From the NCBI GenBank assembly GCA_045603485.1, contig JAZUMF010000023.1, positions 1 to 64,000 on the forward strand: DNA of 64,000 nt, read 5' to 3'. Made by a program: the position numbers and the translations under genes. The notes beneath the pieces were generated by a model. The model did no database searches. It was given only the letters and a program-made list of their open reading frames with translations, and was not told where the DNA came from. This document shows positions 1 through 8,365 of this stretch, piece after piece (position 1 is the first letter of the stretch; each line of letters begins with the position of its first letter). This DNA is from RGIG5952 sp045603485. GTDB lineage: Bacteria > Verrucomicrobiota > Kiritimatiellia > RFP12 > JAAYLN01.

Positions 1-204
1 CGCTGCAAAATACGCCATTTCACCCATGGAGCCATCATAGGCTCTAAAGACTTCGTCAACGAAGAGTTTGAAAAGCATCGTAACCTCTTTAATCCTAAGC
101 GAAAAACAGGCGCAAGAGGCATAGGCTTGTGCAAGGACTGGAATGGCCTAAGACTTTGCTCGGCAAGAGACCTCAAAAAGTCGCCGTTCACCTTCAAGGC
201 TTAA
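1..204 (+). CDS. REP-associated tyrosine transposase (RAYT), 3' end only
   Basis: Reading frame 1 is open from the first base to a TAA at 202-204, giving the last 67 residues of a protein that starts outside the window. It aligns without gaps to the C-terminus (about residue 261 onward) of the complete RAYT encoded at 43921-44904, with about 44 of 67 positions identical; shared stretches include RKTGARGIGLCK and SARDL. The catalytic HUH and Tyr motifs would lie upstream and cannot be checked. Whether the gene is intact is unknown. The DNA just downstream is rich in short CTGTCCCT repeats, which fits a transposase of this type. Confidence 0.85.
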   Translation, partial: RCKIRHFTHGAIIGSKDFVNEEFEKHRNLFNPKRKTGARGIGLCKDWNGLRLCSARDLKKSPFTFKA

Positions 205-728
205 CGAAAATCCCTAAAAATTGCAAATCTTACCAATCTCAATGCCGCAAATTTCTTGGCGGCCTAGGTGGCTATTGTCTCAATATGTGTAATAACGGTC
301 AAAACAAGGCTATTTCAGCGATAAACAGCACTCCCAATATGCCGTTTTGGGTAATTAAGACAGAAAAAAAAGAGGCGAGTAAGATGAATGTGGCATTGCC
401 ATGGCTTTGGGTCTGTCCCTCATGCAAGAAGCTAATAAAGATATAGCATTGTACCTGTCCCTAAAGCGGAAAATGTAATAAAAAGAGATATGTGGACTGT
501 CGCTTATGCAGAAAATGTAATAAAAGAAACGGTGGTGAGAGATGAGGACTGTCCCTTGAGCGGGTATGTGGGCAAATTTGTGATAAGTGGCTGATATCGG
601 GTCTGTCCCTCTGGTGAGAATATGTAGTATTTGGTAGTTAGTGTGGTAATGGCCTGTCCCTTGAGCGGGAATGTGGCGTTTTTGCTATGGGGAGGATTTA
701 TGTTTTTTGGGGGCAGTGTGATAGGTTT
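205..728. repeat. Gene-free stretch with dispersed CTGTCCCT repeats
   Basis: No convincing gene is seen between the RAYT fragment and the next glycosidase. The stretch carries six copies or near-copies of GGACTGTCCCTT on the plus strand: 411-420, 454-463, 494-505 (one mismatch), 546-557, 601-610 and 651-662. Two of them (546 and 651) continue into TTGAGCGGG. Two copies of GAAAATGTAATAAAA occur near 468-484 and 511-525. The same 12-mer appears again at 5286 and 5619 at the heads of the 330-bp repeats. Such repeats commonly scatter around RAYT genes; a mobilised-repeat origin is inference. Confidence 0.7.
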
Positions 729-757
729 TTGTCAACTCGACTGTTATTTGTTACAAT
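729..757 (+). promoter_or_regulatory. Putative sigma-70 promoter
   Basis: TTGTCA (729-734), a 17-bp spacer and TACAAT (752-757) preceded by TG one base upstream (extended -10). It lies upstream of the glycosidase at 806. A good Shine-Dalgarno sequence, GGAGG, follows at 776-780. Confidence 0.45.
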
Positions 758-805
758 TGTTGATGATAGGTTGACGGAGGTGCTTTTTCGGAATCTGGGT
801 TTCAG

Positions 806-3121
806 TTGGCAAAAGCTCTTATCGGGATAATAAAAATGGGTAAAATGCTTGAGTCGGAGGGCGTTGTGGCCGCAAATGAGATTTTTTCAGGTGTCTTTGA
901 TTCTTCAAGCCCTAGGATGACTATTGACGGGGAAATCAGGGATGCGGATTTTTACGAGCAGTCTAGTGATTGTGTCGTTTGGCATTTTGGCGATATTGAA
1001 TGGCGGTGGCAGATATTTGTGCGGGGTGAATGGACGATAGTACGCTCGACAATCCGCAATTGCGGTAAAGTGGATGTAACGCTCGGAAGATGCGATATAC
1101 TTAATGGCGACGGTGGAATCCTGAAAAACTATCCCGATATACGCTTTCTGGATTTGCAGTCTTTGCAACTTCGGCAACGGACGGTTCGTTCAGTGTGCGA
1201 CCCAAAGGCGGCTCATGATATGCCTATTCACATCCAGTTTGCAACGCCTGACGGGACTTTTGCGTTGCAGTTTGGATTTACTACATTCACTACACTTGAG
1301 ACGACTTGTCATTGGGACGGCGTAAATAGGGTTGAGAGTGTCAGGGCTTCGGGGGCTTTTGAGAATTGGACGCTTAAAGCGGGCGCATCGACACAGTTTG
1401 AAGAGTTTGCTTTAGCTGTCGGCTCTAATCCTCATTCGCAGCTTGTAGAATGGGCGGAAATCGTTGCCGAAAATTATAAGCCGCAGTTTATACGCACGCC
1501 GGCATTGGGGCTTTCAGGGGGAGCATGGAGTTACAATTCATCGGAGAATTCCGAATCTCTGGATGATTCCAAATATAACAAAGCGGCTGCTCTTTCGGAG
1601 AAGTTGCCGGGATATGGCTTTAAATATGTATGGATCAGCAACTCCAACATTCCCGGGGGCAATCCCGGAGATTGGAAGGGGTGGAATTCGAAAAACTATC
1701 CGCGCGGGCGGGATGGTACAGGGAAGAGATATGAAGATATAGGCTGGATTATGGGCTCGTGGGCAGGGCCGTTTATGCTCAGCTCCGGTCTTGAAGATAT
1801 GGTAAATGAGTATGCCGATGCAATTTACCGCCGTGATGATGGGACGCCGTGGGTCTTTAAGAATACATGGTCGCATGGTGATGCAGGACTTTTGACGGCT
1901 GACAAACGGCCAAAGATTTACGCGTTAGATCCGTCGAATCCAAAGGTCATCGAAAAACTCAGCGACGATTTTACATATTTGCGCCAACATAAAGTCCGTT
2001 ATTATATGCTTGACTTTCTGCAGACCGGGCTTGCGTATGCGGGGGTTGGACCCGACGCTCCACACTTCTCGGCGTCAGATGGTTCCCGCAGCCGTGTAGA
2101 GGCTTTTTACAAAGCAATGACGGCAATTCGAAAAGCGGCAGGGCCAGAGACCTATCTTTTGGGATGTTCAGGACCGACATTTTGTTGCGTGGGAGTCGTT
2201 GACGGTGTGCGTACGGCCGGAGACTTGGGTGAAGGGCGGGCAATCAGACATCCGGGAACTTTCTTTTATCCTGCAAGTTACGGTATAAACAGACTTGATT
2301 TCTGGACGGGGCCAATGCGCTCACTCTACAATGCGGCGAGCTATTATACCCATGGCAGACTTTTCAACAACGACTTGGGCAATGTGCTGACAGTAGGGGA
2401 GCCGCTACCTCTCGAACACGCCCGTATCAACGCCGCAATCCATGCCTTTTCTGGTTCTTCGACGATGTTTGGTGACGATCCCAGAGATATTACTCCTGAA
2501 CGGCTCGCGTTGGTAAAAGCGACATTCCCAAGGGAAGATTTTCCTGCCGTGCCCGAGGATTTGTTTACGGGAGAATTGGGAATGCCGCCTTTAATCCAGA
2601 GATATGACTTCCCCGATGCAAGCGTCTTTGCCGTTTTTAACATAGGAAAGACGCCGATTCGCCGCACTCTGAGGCGAAAGGGGGTCTTTGTGCTTTTTGA
2701 CTATTTCGACGGTTATATGCGAAACCGTCATCGTGATGAGGTAGAAGTGACTGTTCCGCCTGAGTCGGTGCGAATTTATCGGCTTTGCGATTTCACCCAT
2801 GCTCCGCAGGTAATCGGTTCGTCAACATCATTTACGGGCCGCGATTCAACGGGGGTATGGGATAGCGAGGCTTTATCTCTTTCGGTAGAGGTTCGCCGTC
2901 CTGGGAGCGAACGCGGAATTGTCTATCTCTTTGTGCCTCCAGGCTGGCACCTTGATAATATTCGTCAAGGTCGTATCGGCAAGGATATGTCATCAGAGGA
3001 ACTCGTTGTAGCCGTTCCTTTTCAAACGGACGACGATGGTAATTGGAAGAAAACGATTCGTTTTGAGCGGCATCAAGTCTCAGATGATACCGCTAGAAAC
3101 GAAGCCGAGCGTTTCGGTTGA
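806..3121 (+). CDS. Clan GH-D (GH36-like) glycoside hydrolase, probable alpha-galactosidase type
   Basis: A 771-residue protein with an N-terminal beta-rich region of about 230 residues, a central TIM barrel and a C-terminal beta domain, the usual order in GH36-type enzymes. The barrel holds YYMLDFL, whose Asp (about residue 403) fits the clan D nucleophile, and VRTAGD, whose Asp (about 473) fits the acid/base. No signal peptide is seen, so it is probably cytoplasmic. The start is uncertain: TTG at 806 lies 25 bases after the GGAGG at 776-780, while ATG at 836 (residue 11) has only a weak site. Substrate cannot be assigned with confidence; alpha-galactoside is the family's commonest substrate, but sequence similarity to characterised members looks distant. 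Confidence 0.75.
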   Translation: MAKALIGIIKMGKMLESEGVVAANEIFSGVFDSSSPRMTIDGEIRDADFYEQSSDCVVWHFGDIEWRWQIFVRGEWTIVRSTIRNCGKVDVTLGRCDILNGDGGILKNYPDIRFLDLQSLQLRQRTVRSVCDPKAAHDMPIHIQFATPDGTFALQFGFTTFTTLETTCHWDGVNRVESVRASGAFENWTLKAGASTQFEEFALAVGSNPHSQLVEWAEIVAENYKPQFIRTPALGLSGGAWSYNSSENSESLDDSKYNKAAALSEKLPGYGFKYVWISNSNIPGGNPGDWKGWNSKNYPRGRDGTGKRYEDIGWIMGSWAGPFMLSSGLEDMVNEYADAIYRRDDGTPWVFKNTWSHGDAGLLTADKRPKIYALDPSNPKVIEKLSDDFTYLRQHKVRYYMLDFLQTGLAYAGVGPDAPHFSASDGSRSRVEAFYKAMTAIRKAAGPETYLLGCSGPTFCCVGVVDGVRTAGDLGEGRAIRHPGTFFYPASYGINRLDFWTGPMRSLYNAASYYTHGRLFNNDLGNVLTVGEPLPLEHARINAAIHAFSGSSTMFGDDPRDITPERLALVKATFPREDFPAVPEDLFTGELGMPPLIQRYDFPDASVFAVFNIGKTPIRRTLRRKGVFVLFDYFDGYMRNRHRDEVEVTVPPESVRIYRLCDFTHAPQVIGSSTSFTGRDSTGVWDSEALSLSVEVRRPGSERGIVYLFVPPGWHLDNIRQGRIGKDMSSEELVVAVPFQTDDDGNWKKTIRFERHQVSDDTARNEAERFG

Positions 3122-3176
3122 GGCAAATTGCGAGCGGCGCACGGGAGCGCGGCTGTCACAAGCTGCCGTTATTGTT

Positions 3177-3205
3177 TTGCACGCTGAATAAAAAGGTGTT
3201 ATAAT
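3177..3205 (+). promoter_or_regulatory. Sigma-70 promoter for the methyltransferase operon
   Basis: TTGCAC (3177-3182), a 17-bp spacer and TATAAT (3200-3205) with an extended -10 TG. The -10 sits inside the dyad AGGTGTTATAATACCT, which could be a repressor site overlapping the promoter. It lies about 75 bases before the methyltransferase start. Confidence 0.65.
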
Positions 3206-3281
3206 ACCTCAACCATGAGATTGTTGCAATTGTCACTATTATCGCTTTTTTATGAGCGGTACTTTTTTTGAGGAGTTTAAA

Positions 3282-4034
3282 ATGCCAGACCATTCAAAAG
3301 ATACGGGCGATACATACTCGCCTTATCCAGAGACTGCCGATATTGAAACATCCAATGACGATTACGCAACCAGATTTAAGGGTAAGACCGGGGCATGGAT
3401 GCTTGATGTCCAAACGAAGCTGACTGTAAAGCATTTGGCAAAGCTTCCCAAGGGAACGCTGCTTGATGTCGGGGGAGGGCATGGTCAGCTTGCCCATCCT
3501 CTTGCAGAGCAAGGGTGGAATATTACCGTTCTGGGAAGTTCTAAGAGTTGCGAGCATCGAATTAAGGATTTAACCGAGGCTAATAAGGCTAAATTTGTCG
3601 TCGGTAATGTTATTGAGCTTCCATTCCCTGATAAAAGCTTTGATGTTGTGATTTGCTTTAGACTTCTTACTCATTGTGACCATTGGGAGCAGCTTGTTAA
3701 GGAGCTTTGCAGGGTCTCTCGCGGACCTGTTATTGTCGATTATCCGACAAGTCAAAGCATTAATGCAATAGCTCCAATGTTTTTTGCAGCCAAAAAGAAG
3801 TTTGAGAAGAATACCCGTACATGGAAGCTTTTCCGCCATAAAGAAGTGACTGACGCTTTTGAGTCGGCCGGTGCGAAAATCGTTTCCAGGCGAAAGCAGT
3901 TTGCAATGCCGATGGTTGTCCATCGTGCCTTGAAATGTGCTGCGCTTTCGTCATTTCTAGAGGGGTGCTGCAGGGCAATCGGGCTTACAATGCTGTGCGG
4001 TTCGCCGGTAATTTTGAAGGCTGTCCGCAAGTGA
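3282..4034 (+). CDS. Class I SAM-dependent methyltransferase (type 11)
   Basis: The 250-residue protein has the SAM-binding motif I LLDVGGGHG, an acidic residue region after the second strand, and a motif IV region FPDKSFDVVICFRLLTH typical of Methyltransf_11 proteins. Substrate is unknown; small-molecule, lipid or quinone methylation are all possible. The start at 3282 is chosen because GAGGAG (3270-3275) lies six bases upstream; a longer reading from 3252 would put that site inside the gene. A sugar-isomerase gene follows after 35 bases, so the two are probably cotranscribed from the promoter at 3177-3205. Confidence 0.8.
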   Translation: MPDHSKDTGDTYSPYPETADIETSNDDYATRFKGKTGAWMLDVQTKLTVKHLAKLPKGTLLDVGGGHGQLAHPLAEQGWNITVLGSSKSCEHRIKDLTEANKAKFVVGNVIELPFPDKSFDVVICFRLLTHCDHWEQLVKELCRVSRGPVIVDYPTSQSINAIAPMFFAAKKKFEKNTRTWKLFRHKEVTDAFESAGAKIVSRRKQFAMPMVVHRALKCAALSSFLEGCCRAIGLTMLCGSPVILKAVRK

Positions 4035-4069
4035 TGGACGGTAAATAATACACGCAAAGGAGACATTAA

Positions 4070-5200
4070 ATGAACAATCCCATTTGGCTTATGACATCAG
4101 CATACGCTCAATATGATTTTGCTGGTGTAGTGAAAAAGGCGAAGCAAGTCGGTGCGCAGGGACTCGAGCTTTGCGTATTCAGGCGTGACGGTACGCGTCA
4201 GGATCATGTTGCTACACATCTCAATTACGAGAACTTTACGGCTAAGGACGCGCAAAAGGTAATTGATGTATGTCGCAAGGAGGGGCTTCGTGTCTCTGTC
4301 GGCGCATACGAAAATCTTCTCAGCGAAAACGAGGCTGAGGCTATTGCGAACCGCAATCATCTTCTAAAGCTTATCCGTATCGCATATCTCCTCGGCGGTG
4401 ACAAAGCTGATGTCGTTGCAGGTACTTTTGTCGGCTACAACCATAAACTGGGTCGTCAAGATGGCGGCTTTGAGAAGAATCTCAATCTTTACAAGAAGGT
4501 CTTTACACCAATCATTAAGTATGCCGAAGATATTGGCGTTACCGTTACATACGAAAACTGCCCAATGGAGGGGTGGACGCCTCTATCAGAGCCTCAGTCT
4601 TACAACAACCTTCCTGCTACACTTGCCGCCCGTAAGCTGATGTATGCGTTAATTCCAAGCAAGGCTCACGGCGAGACATACGACCCTTCGCATGACGCCT
4701 GGCAGCATATTGACCCAAGCGATGTAATAAAGGCAACGGATATGAGCCGTTTGCGTCGTATCCATATCAAGGGTACCCGCAACCGCTATGACGCAATGGC
4801 AATCCATTGGGGTAGGCTGTATCCCGTTCGCGGTATTGATCCCAAGCTTGCGGAAAAGGCCGGCGTCCCATATTCGATTTCTTCGTGGGACCGTCATAAC
4901 TATGACCCTGCACTCCCCGGCTTCGGTGGAAGCGACAGCATTGATTGGCGCCGCTTTATCGATACTCTAAATGAGCGCGGCTTCGATAAAAAGCCATTTG
5001 TTATCGAGAATGAAGCTTGGAATTCTTCACATACTGGCAATGAGGGGGCAACGGATCAGGGCTTTGCCGCGACAATTCTGAATTGCTCGCCTCTGCTTTG
5101 GCCTCTTACGAAGAATGGCTACAAATTCGACAAAAAGCACCTTGTCGAGCTGGTTGATGCTCCTAAGGATATTCCTGTCATGACAGTGGATAAGCTTTAA
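4070..5200 (+). CDS. Sugar phosphate isomerase/epimerase family TIM-barrel protein
   Basis: A 376-residue cytoplasmic protein of the xylose isomerase-like (AP endonuclease 2) superfamily. Supporting segments are GAQGLELCVF near the N-terminus, VTYENCPMEG in the middle (metal-binding Glu of the family) and RRIHIKGTRN plus PFVIENEAW later, matching the Glu/Asp/His/Glu metal site of these barrels. AAAGGAG (4056-4062) lies seven bases before the ATG. Reaction is not predictable from sequence; these proteins isomerise or epimerise sugars and inositols or dehydrate keto-inositols. It is 35 bases after the methyltransferase and likely in its operon. Confidence 0.8.
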   Translation: MNNPIWLMTSAYAQYDFAGVVKKAKQVGAQGLELCVFRRDGTRQDHVATHLNYENFTAKDAQKVIDVCRKEGLRVSVGAYENLLSENEAEAIANRNHLLKLIRIAYLLGGDKADVVAGTFVGYNHKLGRQDGGFEKNLNLYKKVFTPIIKYAEDIGVTVTYENCPMEGWTPLSEPQSYNNLPATLAARKLMYALIPSKAHGETYDPSHDAWQHIDPSDVIKATDMSRLRRIHIKGTRNRYDAMAIHWGRLYPVRGIDPKLAEKAGVPYSISSWDRHNYDPALPGFGGSDSIDWRRFIDTLNERGFDKKPFVIENEAWNSSHTGNEGATDQGFAATILNCSPLLWPLTKNGYKFDKKHLVELVDAPKDIPVMTVDKL

Positions 5201-5283
5201 TCCTAAATTCGGCAGTTGGAAGCATAAAATCTCCGTTTGACGCGGGGCTTCGCCTTGGTTTTGCGTTTCACCCAATGAAGGAG

Positions 5284-5616
5284 AAGGACTGTCCCTTAAA
5301 AAGTTTTAAGATTGGAAACAACCTAGGCAACTGGTAAAAACAACTTTTAAGAGGTGCGCGGGCTAACATGCCCGCGCTCATCTACTTTAGTGTGGTCTTC
5401 AAATATAATTGCTTTCGACAATTAGAAAAATGGGCACGGGCGAGTTAGTCCGTGCGCCCAAGGTACGCTGTTTCAAATAAGTTGTTTCCAATCAAAAAAG
5501 ACCATTAGACTTGATATACCAAAATCTTGACTCAATAACTTCCCATAGCTTAAGCGAAGTTTGCAAGTAGGAGCAGTTTGACAGTTTGCGAGTTTGACAG
5601 TTTTTTTTAAATCAGA
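5284..5616 (+). repeat. 330-bp tandem repeat, unit 1
   Basis: This unit opens with AAGGACTGTCCCTT and is repeated almost base for base from 5617. It contains two strong dyads: GCGCGGGC..GCCCGCGC around 5357-5378 and GGGCACGG..CCGTGCGCCC around 5431-5460. It ends in two copies of GTTTGACAG and a run of T. It has no ORF of note. A diverged relative occurs at 45346-45507 beside the complete RAYT. Confidence 0.85.
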
Positions 5617-5941
5617 AAGGACTGTCCCTTAAAAAGTTTTAAGAATGGAAACAACCTAGACAACTGGTAAAAACAACTTTTAAGATGAGCGCGGGCTAAC
5701 ATGCCCGCGCTCATCTACTTCAGCGTGGTCTTCAAATATAATTGCTTTCGACAATGAGAAAAATGGGCACGGGCGAGTTAGCCCGTGCGTCAAAGGTAAG
5801 TTGTTTCAAATAAGTTGTTTCCAAAGACCATTAGACTTGATATACCAAAATTTTGACTCAATAACTTCCTATGGATTAAGCAAAGTTTGCAAGTAGGAGC
5901 AGTTTGACAGTTTGCGAGTTTGACAGTTTTTTTAAATCAGA
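5617..5941 (+). repeat. 330-bp tandem repeat, unit 2
   Basis: Second copy of the unit at 5284, eight bases shorter, with scattered substitutions and small deletions (for example loss of ATCAAAAA before AGACCATTAG). The GC-rich dyads are conserved although the bases between units vary, which suggests a structural role or recent duplication. A worn start of a third unit is visible at 5942-5955. Confidence 0.85.
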
Positions 5942-5957
5942 AAGGACTATCCGCTAT

Positions 5958-5997
5958 AAAAAAAGGCACCTGAGCGAGAGCTTAGGTGCCTTTTTTC
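5958..5997. terminator. Bidirectional rho-independent terminator
   Basis: Eleven-base-pair stem (5965-5975 with 5980-5990, one G-T pair) closed by GAGA, flanked by a run of A on the left and six T on the right. It lies just past the 3' end of the minus-strand isomerase and can also stop transcription coming from the left. Confidence 0.85.
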
Positions 5998-6042
5998 GTT
6001 AATTATTATCAAGCGACAGCTGATAATAAAGAATGTCTTGGT

Positions 6043-6843
6043 TTAGTATGCGCGAAGGCGTTTGACGGCCTTGGCGATGTCGCGAATGCGGGAGTTGCCC
6101 GCTTCACGCTCAACGGCTATGGAACCCTTGAAGCCGAGCTCTTCAAGCTTTTTCAGGAAGGCGTAGGTGTTGACTTCGCCATCGCCCCAAGCGACTTCAA
6201 TACCCCAGGTGCCAGGCTGAGTATGGACAGCATCCTTTGCGTGGACATGGCGAATCCAAGGAGCGAGCTTGGGAAGTGCCTCAAGAGGGGTGTCCTTGTT
6301 GTAAAGGATAAGGTTGGCGGGGTCGAGATTCAAGAATACATGGTCGTGATTGAGCTCTTTGAGGAAGTGCTCCAAATCGTCGCCTGTTTCCTGTCCTGTT
6401 TCCATTAGGAAGTCGATGCCATTTTCAGCGGCGATGTCACCAAAGATGCGGATGCGCTCGTAGAACTTTGCCGCGTAGGCGGGGTCTTCATGGTCAATGA
6501 AGCCAGCGTGAAGTGAGAGATAGGGGGCTCCTAATTCAGCGGTCATCTTCGCGGCACGCTTGAAGAGGTCAAGAGCTGTCTCCCAATGCTCGTCAGGTGC
6601 GATACCGCCGGTTTTGCGAATCGTTTCAAGTGTTGAATAGTTCTCCCATGGGAAGCCGAGCATGGTGCATGAGATGCGCATACCGCGGGCTTTGACTATC
6701 TTTAGGTATTCTTCATCTCCATCAAGTGCAGGCCCGAGGGCGAGGTGCATTCCGTCAACCTCCATCGCGTCGAGAATGTCGCAAACCTCAGAGATGCTCT
6801 TCTGAAGAGACCATGTGCATACGCTAATTGGGAATTTGTCCAT
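6043..6843 (-). CDS. Sugar phosphate isomerase/epimerase family TIM-barrel protein
   Basis: A 266-residue xylose isomerase-like barrel, shorter than the one at 4070 and not closely similar to it. Family landmarks are FLMETGQETGDDL (metal-binding Glu), FLNLDPANLILY (Asp), WIRHVHAKDAV (His) and SIAVEREAG (last Glu), so the metal site appears complete. The start at 6843 follows AAGGAAAATT; the longer reading from 6891 lacks a site. It is monocistronic, ending at the hairpin at 5958-5997. A perfect palindrome lies 22 bases upstream of the start and may be an operator. Exact substrate is unknown. Confidence 0.8.
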   Translation of the reverse strand: MDKFPISVCTWSLQKSISEVCDILDAMEVDGMHLALGPALDGDEEYLKIVKARGMRISCTMLGFPWENYSTLETIRKTGGIAPDEHWETALDLFKRAAKMTAELGAPYLSLHAGFIDHEDPAYAAKFYERIRIFGDIAAENGIDFLMETGQETGDDLEHFLKELNHDHVFLNLDPANLILYNKDTPLEALPKLAPWIRHVHAKDAVHTQPGTWGIEVAWGDGEVNTYAFLKKLEELGFKGSIAVEREAGNSRIRDIAKAVKRLRAY

Positions 6844-6864
6844 AATTTTCCTTATTGTGCAACC

Positions 6865-6883
6865 ATTAGAAACAATTTCTAAT
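6865..6883. promoter_or_regulatory. Palindrome, possible operator
   Basis: ATTAGAAACAATTTCTAAT: perfect 8-bp arms around CAA. It lies between the divergent isomerase (start 6843) and the rnf promoter. A related dyad with the same GAAA-CAA-TTTC core lies at 24735-24749. Confidence 0.4.
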
Positions 6884-6920
6884 TGTATCATTATTTGGGG
6901 CGGTAAGGCAATGTAATAAT

Positions 6921-6950
6921 TTGACTATAATGTTAAAAAAGTGATATAAT
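6921..6950 (+). promoter_or_regulatory. Sigma-70 promoter of the rnf operon
   Basis: TTGACT (6921-6926), an 18-bp spacer and TATAAT (6945-6950) preceded by TGA, giving an extended -10. It is about 30 bases upstream of rnfA. Confidence 0.75.
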
Positions 6951-6980
6951 ACTTTTTTATTGATAATTTAATGGTGATTT

Positions 6981-7559
6981 ATGTCGGAATACATTTTACT
7001 AGTGCTTGGCGCTATCCTTGTTGGTAATTTTGTACTTAACAGGTTTTTGGGAATCTGCCCGTTTCTCGGTGTCTCAAAGCGTTTAGATACCGCAATGGGC
7101 ATGGCAGGGGCAGTTATTTTTGTTATGACTCTTGCTTCTGCTGTCACATGGACTTTGCAACGATATCTTCTTGTCCCTTACAAGCTTGAGTCTTTGAGAA
7201 CTTTGGCATTTATTCTGGTGATAGCGACTTTAGTTCAGATGGTTGAGATGATTCTCAAGCGTTTTATTCCGTCACTTTACAAGGCTTTGGGAATTTACCT
7301 TCCGTTGATTACCACAAACTGTGCGGTCTTGGGCGTGGCGGTTATGAATGTAAATGAAGGGTATACCTTCTTCAAGGCGGTTTTGTTCGCTTTTGCCGCA
7401 GGTCTTGGATTTGCCCTTGCTCTCGCAATTTTTGCGGGCCTTCGTGAATCGATTGACCGCGCCAATCCTCCAAGGGCTTTTCGCGGTATTGCGATTGCCT
7501 TGGTTACCGCCGGCTTGTTGAGTTTGGCCTTTATGGGCTTTGGCGGGCTTGTTAAGTAA
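6981..7559 (+). CDS. rnfA: Ion-translocating oxidoreductase complex subunit A
   Basis: A 192-residue integral membrane protein with about six hydrophobic segments. The early LVGNFVLNRFLGICPFLGVS and the later YLPLITTNCAVLG are RnfA hallmarks; in characterised Rnf and Nqr complexes the Cys residues in these half-helices hold a [2Fe-2S] cluster in the membrane. The Rnf complex oxidises ferredoxin, reduces NAD+ and pumps Na+ or H+. First gene of an rnfABCDGE operon, the E. coli rsx order rather than the clostridial CDGEAB order. A strong promoter lies upstream. The Shine-Dalgarno is weak (GGTGAT). Confidence 0.97.
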   Translation: MSEYILLVLGAILVGNFVLNRFLGICPFLGVSKRLDTAMGMAGAVIFVMTLASAVTWTLQRYLLVPYKLESLRTLAFILVIATLVQMVEMILKRFIPSLYKALGIYLPLITTNCAVLGVAVMNVNEGYTFFKAVLFAFAAGLGFALALAIFAGLRESIDRANPPRAFRGIAIALVTAGLLSLAFMGFGGLVK

Positions 7560-7570
7560 GGAATTTGATA

Positions 7571-8362
7571 ATGAGCACGCTTCTGGTTTCTATTGTTTGC
7601 ATCGGTGCTGTTGGTCTTGTTTGCGGTTTGGCTCTCGCGTTGGGTGCAAGATTTCTTGCGGTCAAGGAGGACCCCCGTATCGCTCAGATTCAGGCTTGTC
7701 TTCCTGGGGCTAACTGCGGCGGATGCGGTTTCGCCGGCTGTCAGGCTTATGCCGCCGCTATTGTCAAGGGCGACGCTCCCTTCAATCGTTGTACTCCCGG
7801 CGGAGTTTGCGCCGCAACGGGCATTGCCAAGGTGATGGGGGTTTCATTCGATGGTGAGATTGAAGAGTTTGTTGCCGTCGTCAAGTGCGGCGGCGATGAT
7901 TTGAGCGCCGTTAAGAAATTTGCCTATAACGGAATTACCGACTGCGCCGCCGCGGCGGCTGTCGCAGGCGGCGACAAGGGGTGTCCTTACGGCTGTCTCG
8001 GGTACGGCTCGTGTGTCAGGGCTTGCCCATCGCATGCTATTGAAATCGTTAATGGTATCGCAAAGGTTCATTCGGAGCTTTGCATCGGGTGCGGCGCCTG
8101 CGCTCAGGTTTGCCCAAGGCGTGTTATTGAGCTTATTCCACGCTCTTCAAGGGTTCATGTTTTCTGCAAATCACAGGACAACGGCGCAACCGTAAGAAAG
8201 TACTGTTCGAAGGGGTGCATCGGTTGCCGACTTTGCCTTAAGAATGCCGCAGAGGGTGTTATTATCGTTGACGGTACTCTTGCCCGTGTAAACCATTCCA
8301 TTCCTTTTGACGGCGATGCCGCTCTTGAGAAATGTCCCACCAAGTGTTTGCGGAGGGATTAA
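7571..8362 (+). CDS. rnfB: Ion-translocating oxidoreductase complex subunit B (iron-sulfur)
   Basis: A 263-residue protein with an N-terminal membrane anchor (residues about 3-25), an Fe-S domain with NCGGCGFAGC and a further Cys, then several ferredoxin-type clusters: CPYGCLGYGSCVRACP, CIGCGACAQVCP and a third set in CSKGCIGCRLCLKNA. In the known complex RnfB accepts electrons from ferredoxin and passes them inward. AAGGAA ahead of the ATG at 7571 supports this start over a TTG six bases earlier. It follows rnfA after 11 bases. Confidence 0.96.
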   Translation: MSTLLVSIVCIGAVGLVCGLALALGARFLAVKEDPRIAQIQACLPGANCGGCGFAGCQAYAAAIVKGDAPFNRCTPGGVCAATGIAKVMGVSFDGEIEEFVAVVKCGGDDLSAVKKFAYNGITDCAAAAAVAGGDKGCPYGCLGYGSCVRACPSHAIEIVNGIAKVHSELCIGCGACAQVCPRRVIELIPRSSRVHVFCKSQDNGATVRKYCSKGCIGCRLCLKNAAEGVIIVDGTLARVNHSIPFDGDAALEKCPTKCLRRD

Positions 8363-8365
8363 ACA

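Larger units (their letters stand above)
5201..5957. other. Gene-free interval dominated by two tandem repeats
   Basis: No coding region is supported between the two convergent isomerase genes. After about 80 bases of unremarkable sequence the interval consists almost wholly of the two ~330-bp repeat units described separately, followed by a degenerate start of a third unit (GGACTATCCGCT at 5944) and a terminator hairpin. Confidence 0.7.

Noticed and set aside
129..446. 105-residue plus-strand ORF near the window start
   Set aside because: It overlaps the RAYT C-terminus in another frame, then runs through repeat-rich DNA; composition is not protein-like and there is no ribosome site.
5986..6408. 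140-residue plus-strand ORF
   Set aside because: Antisense to the minus-strand sugar isomerase; begins inside the terminator region.
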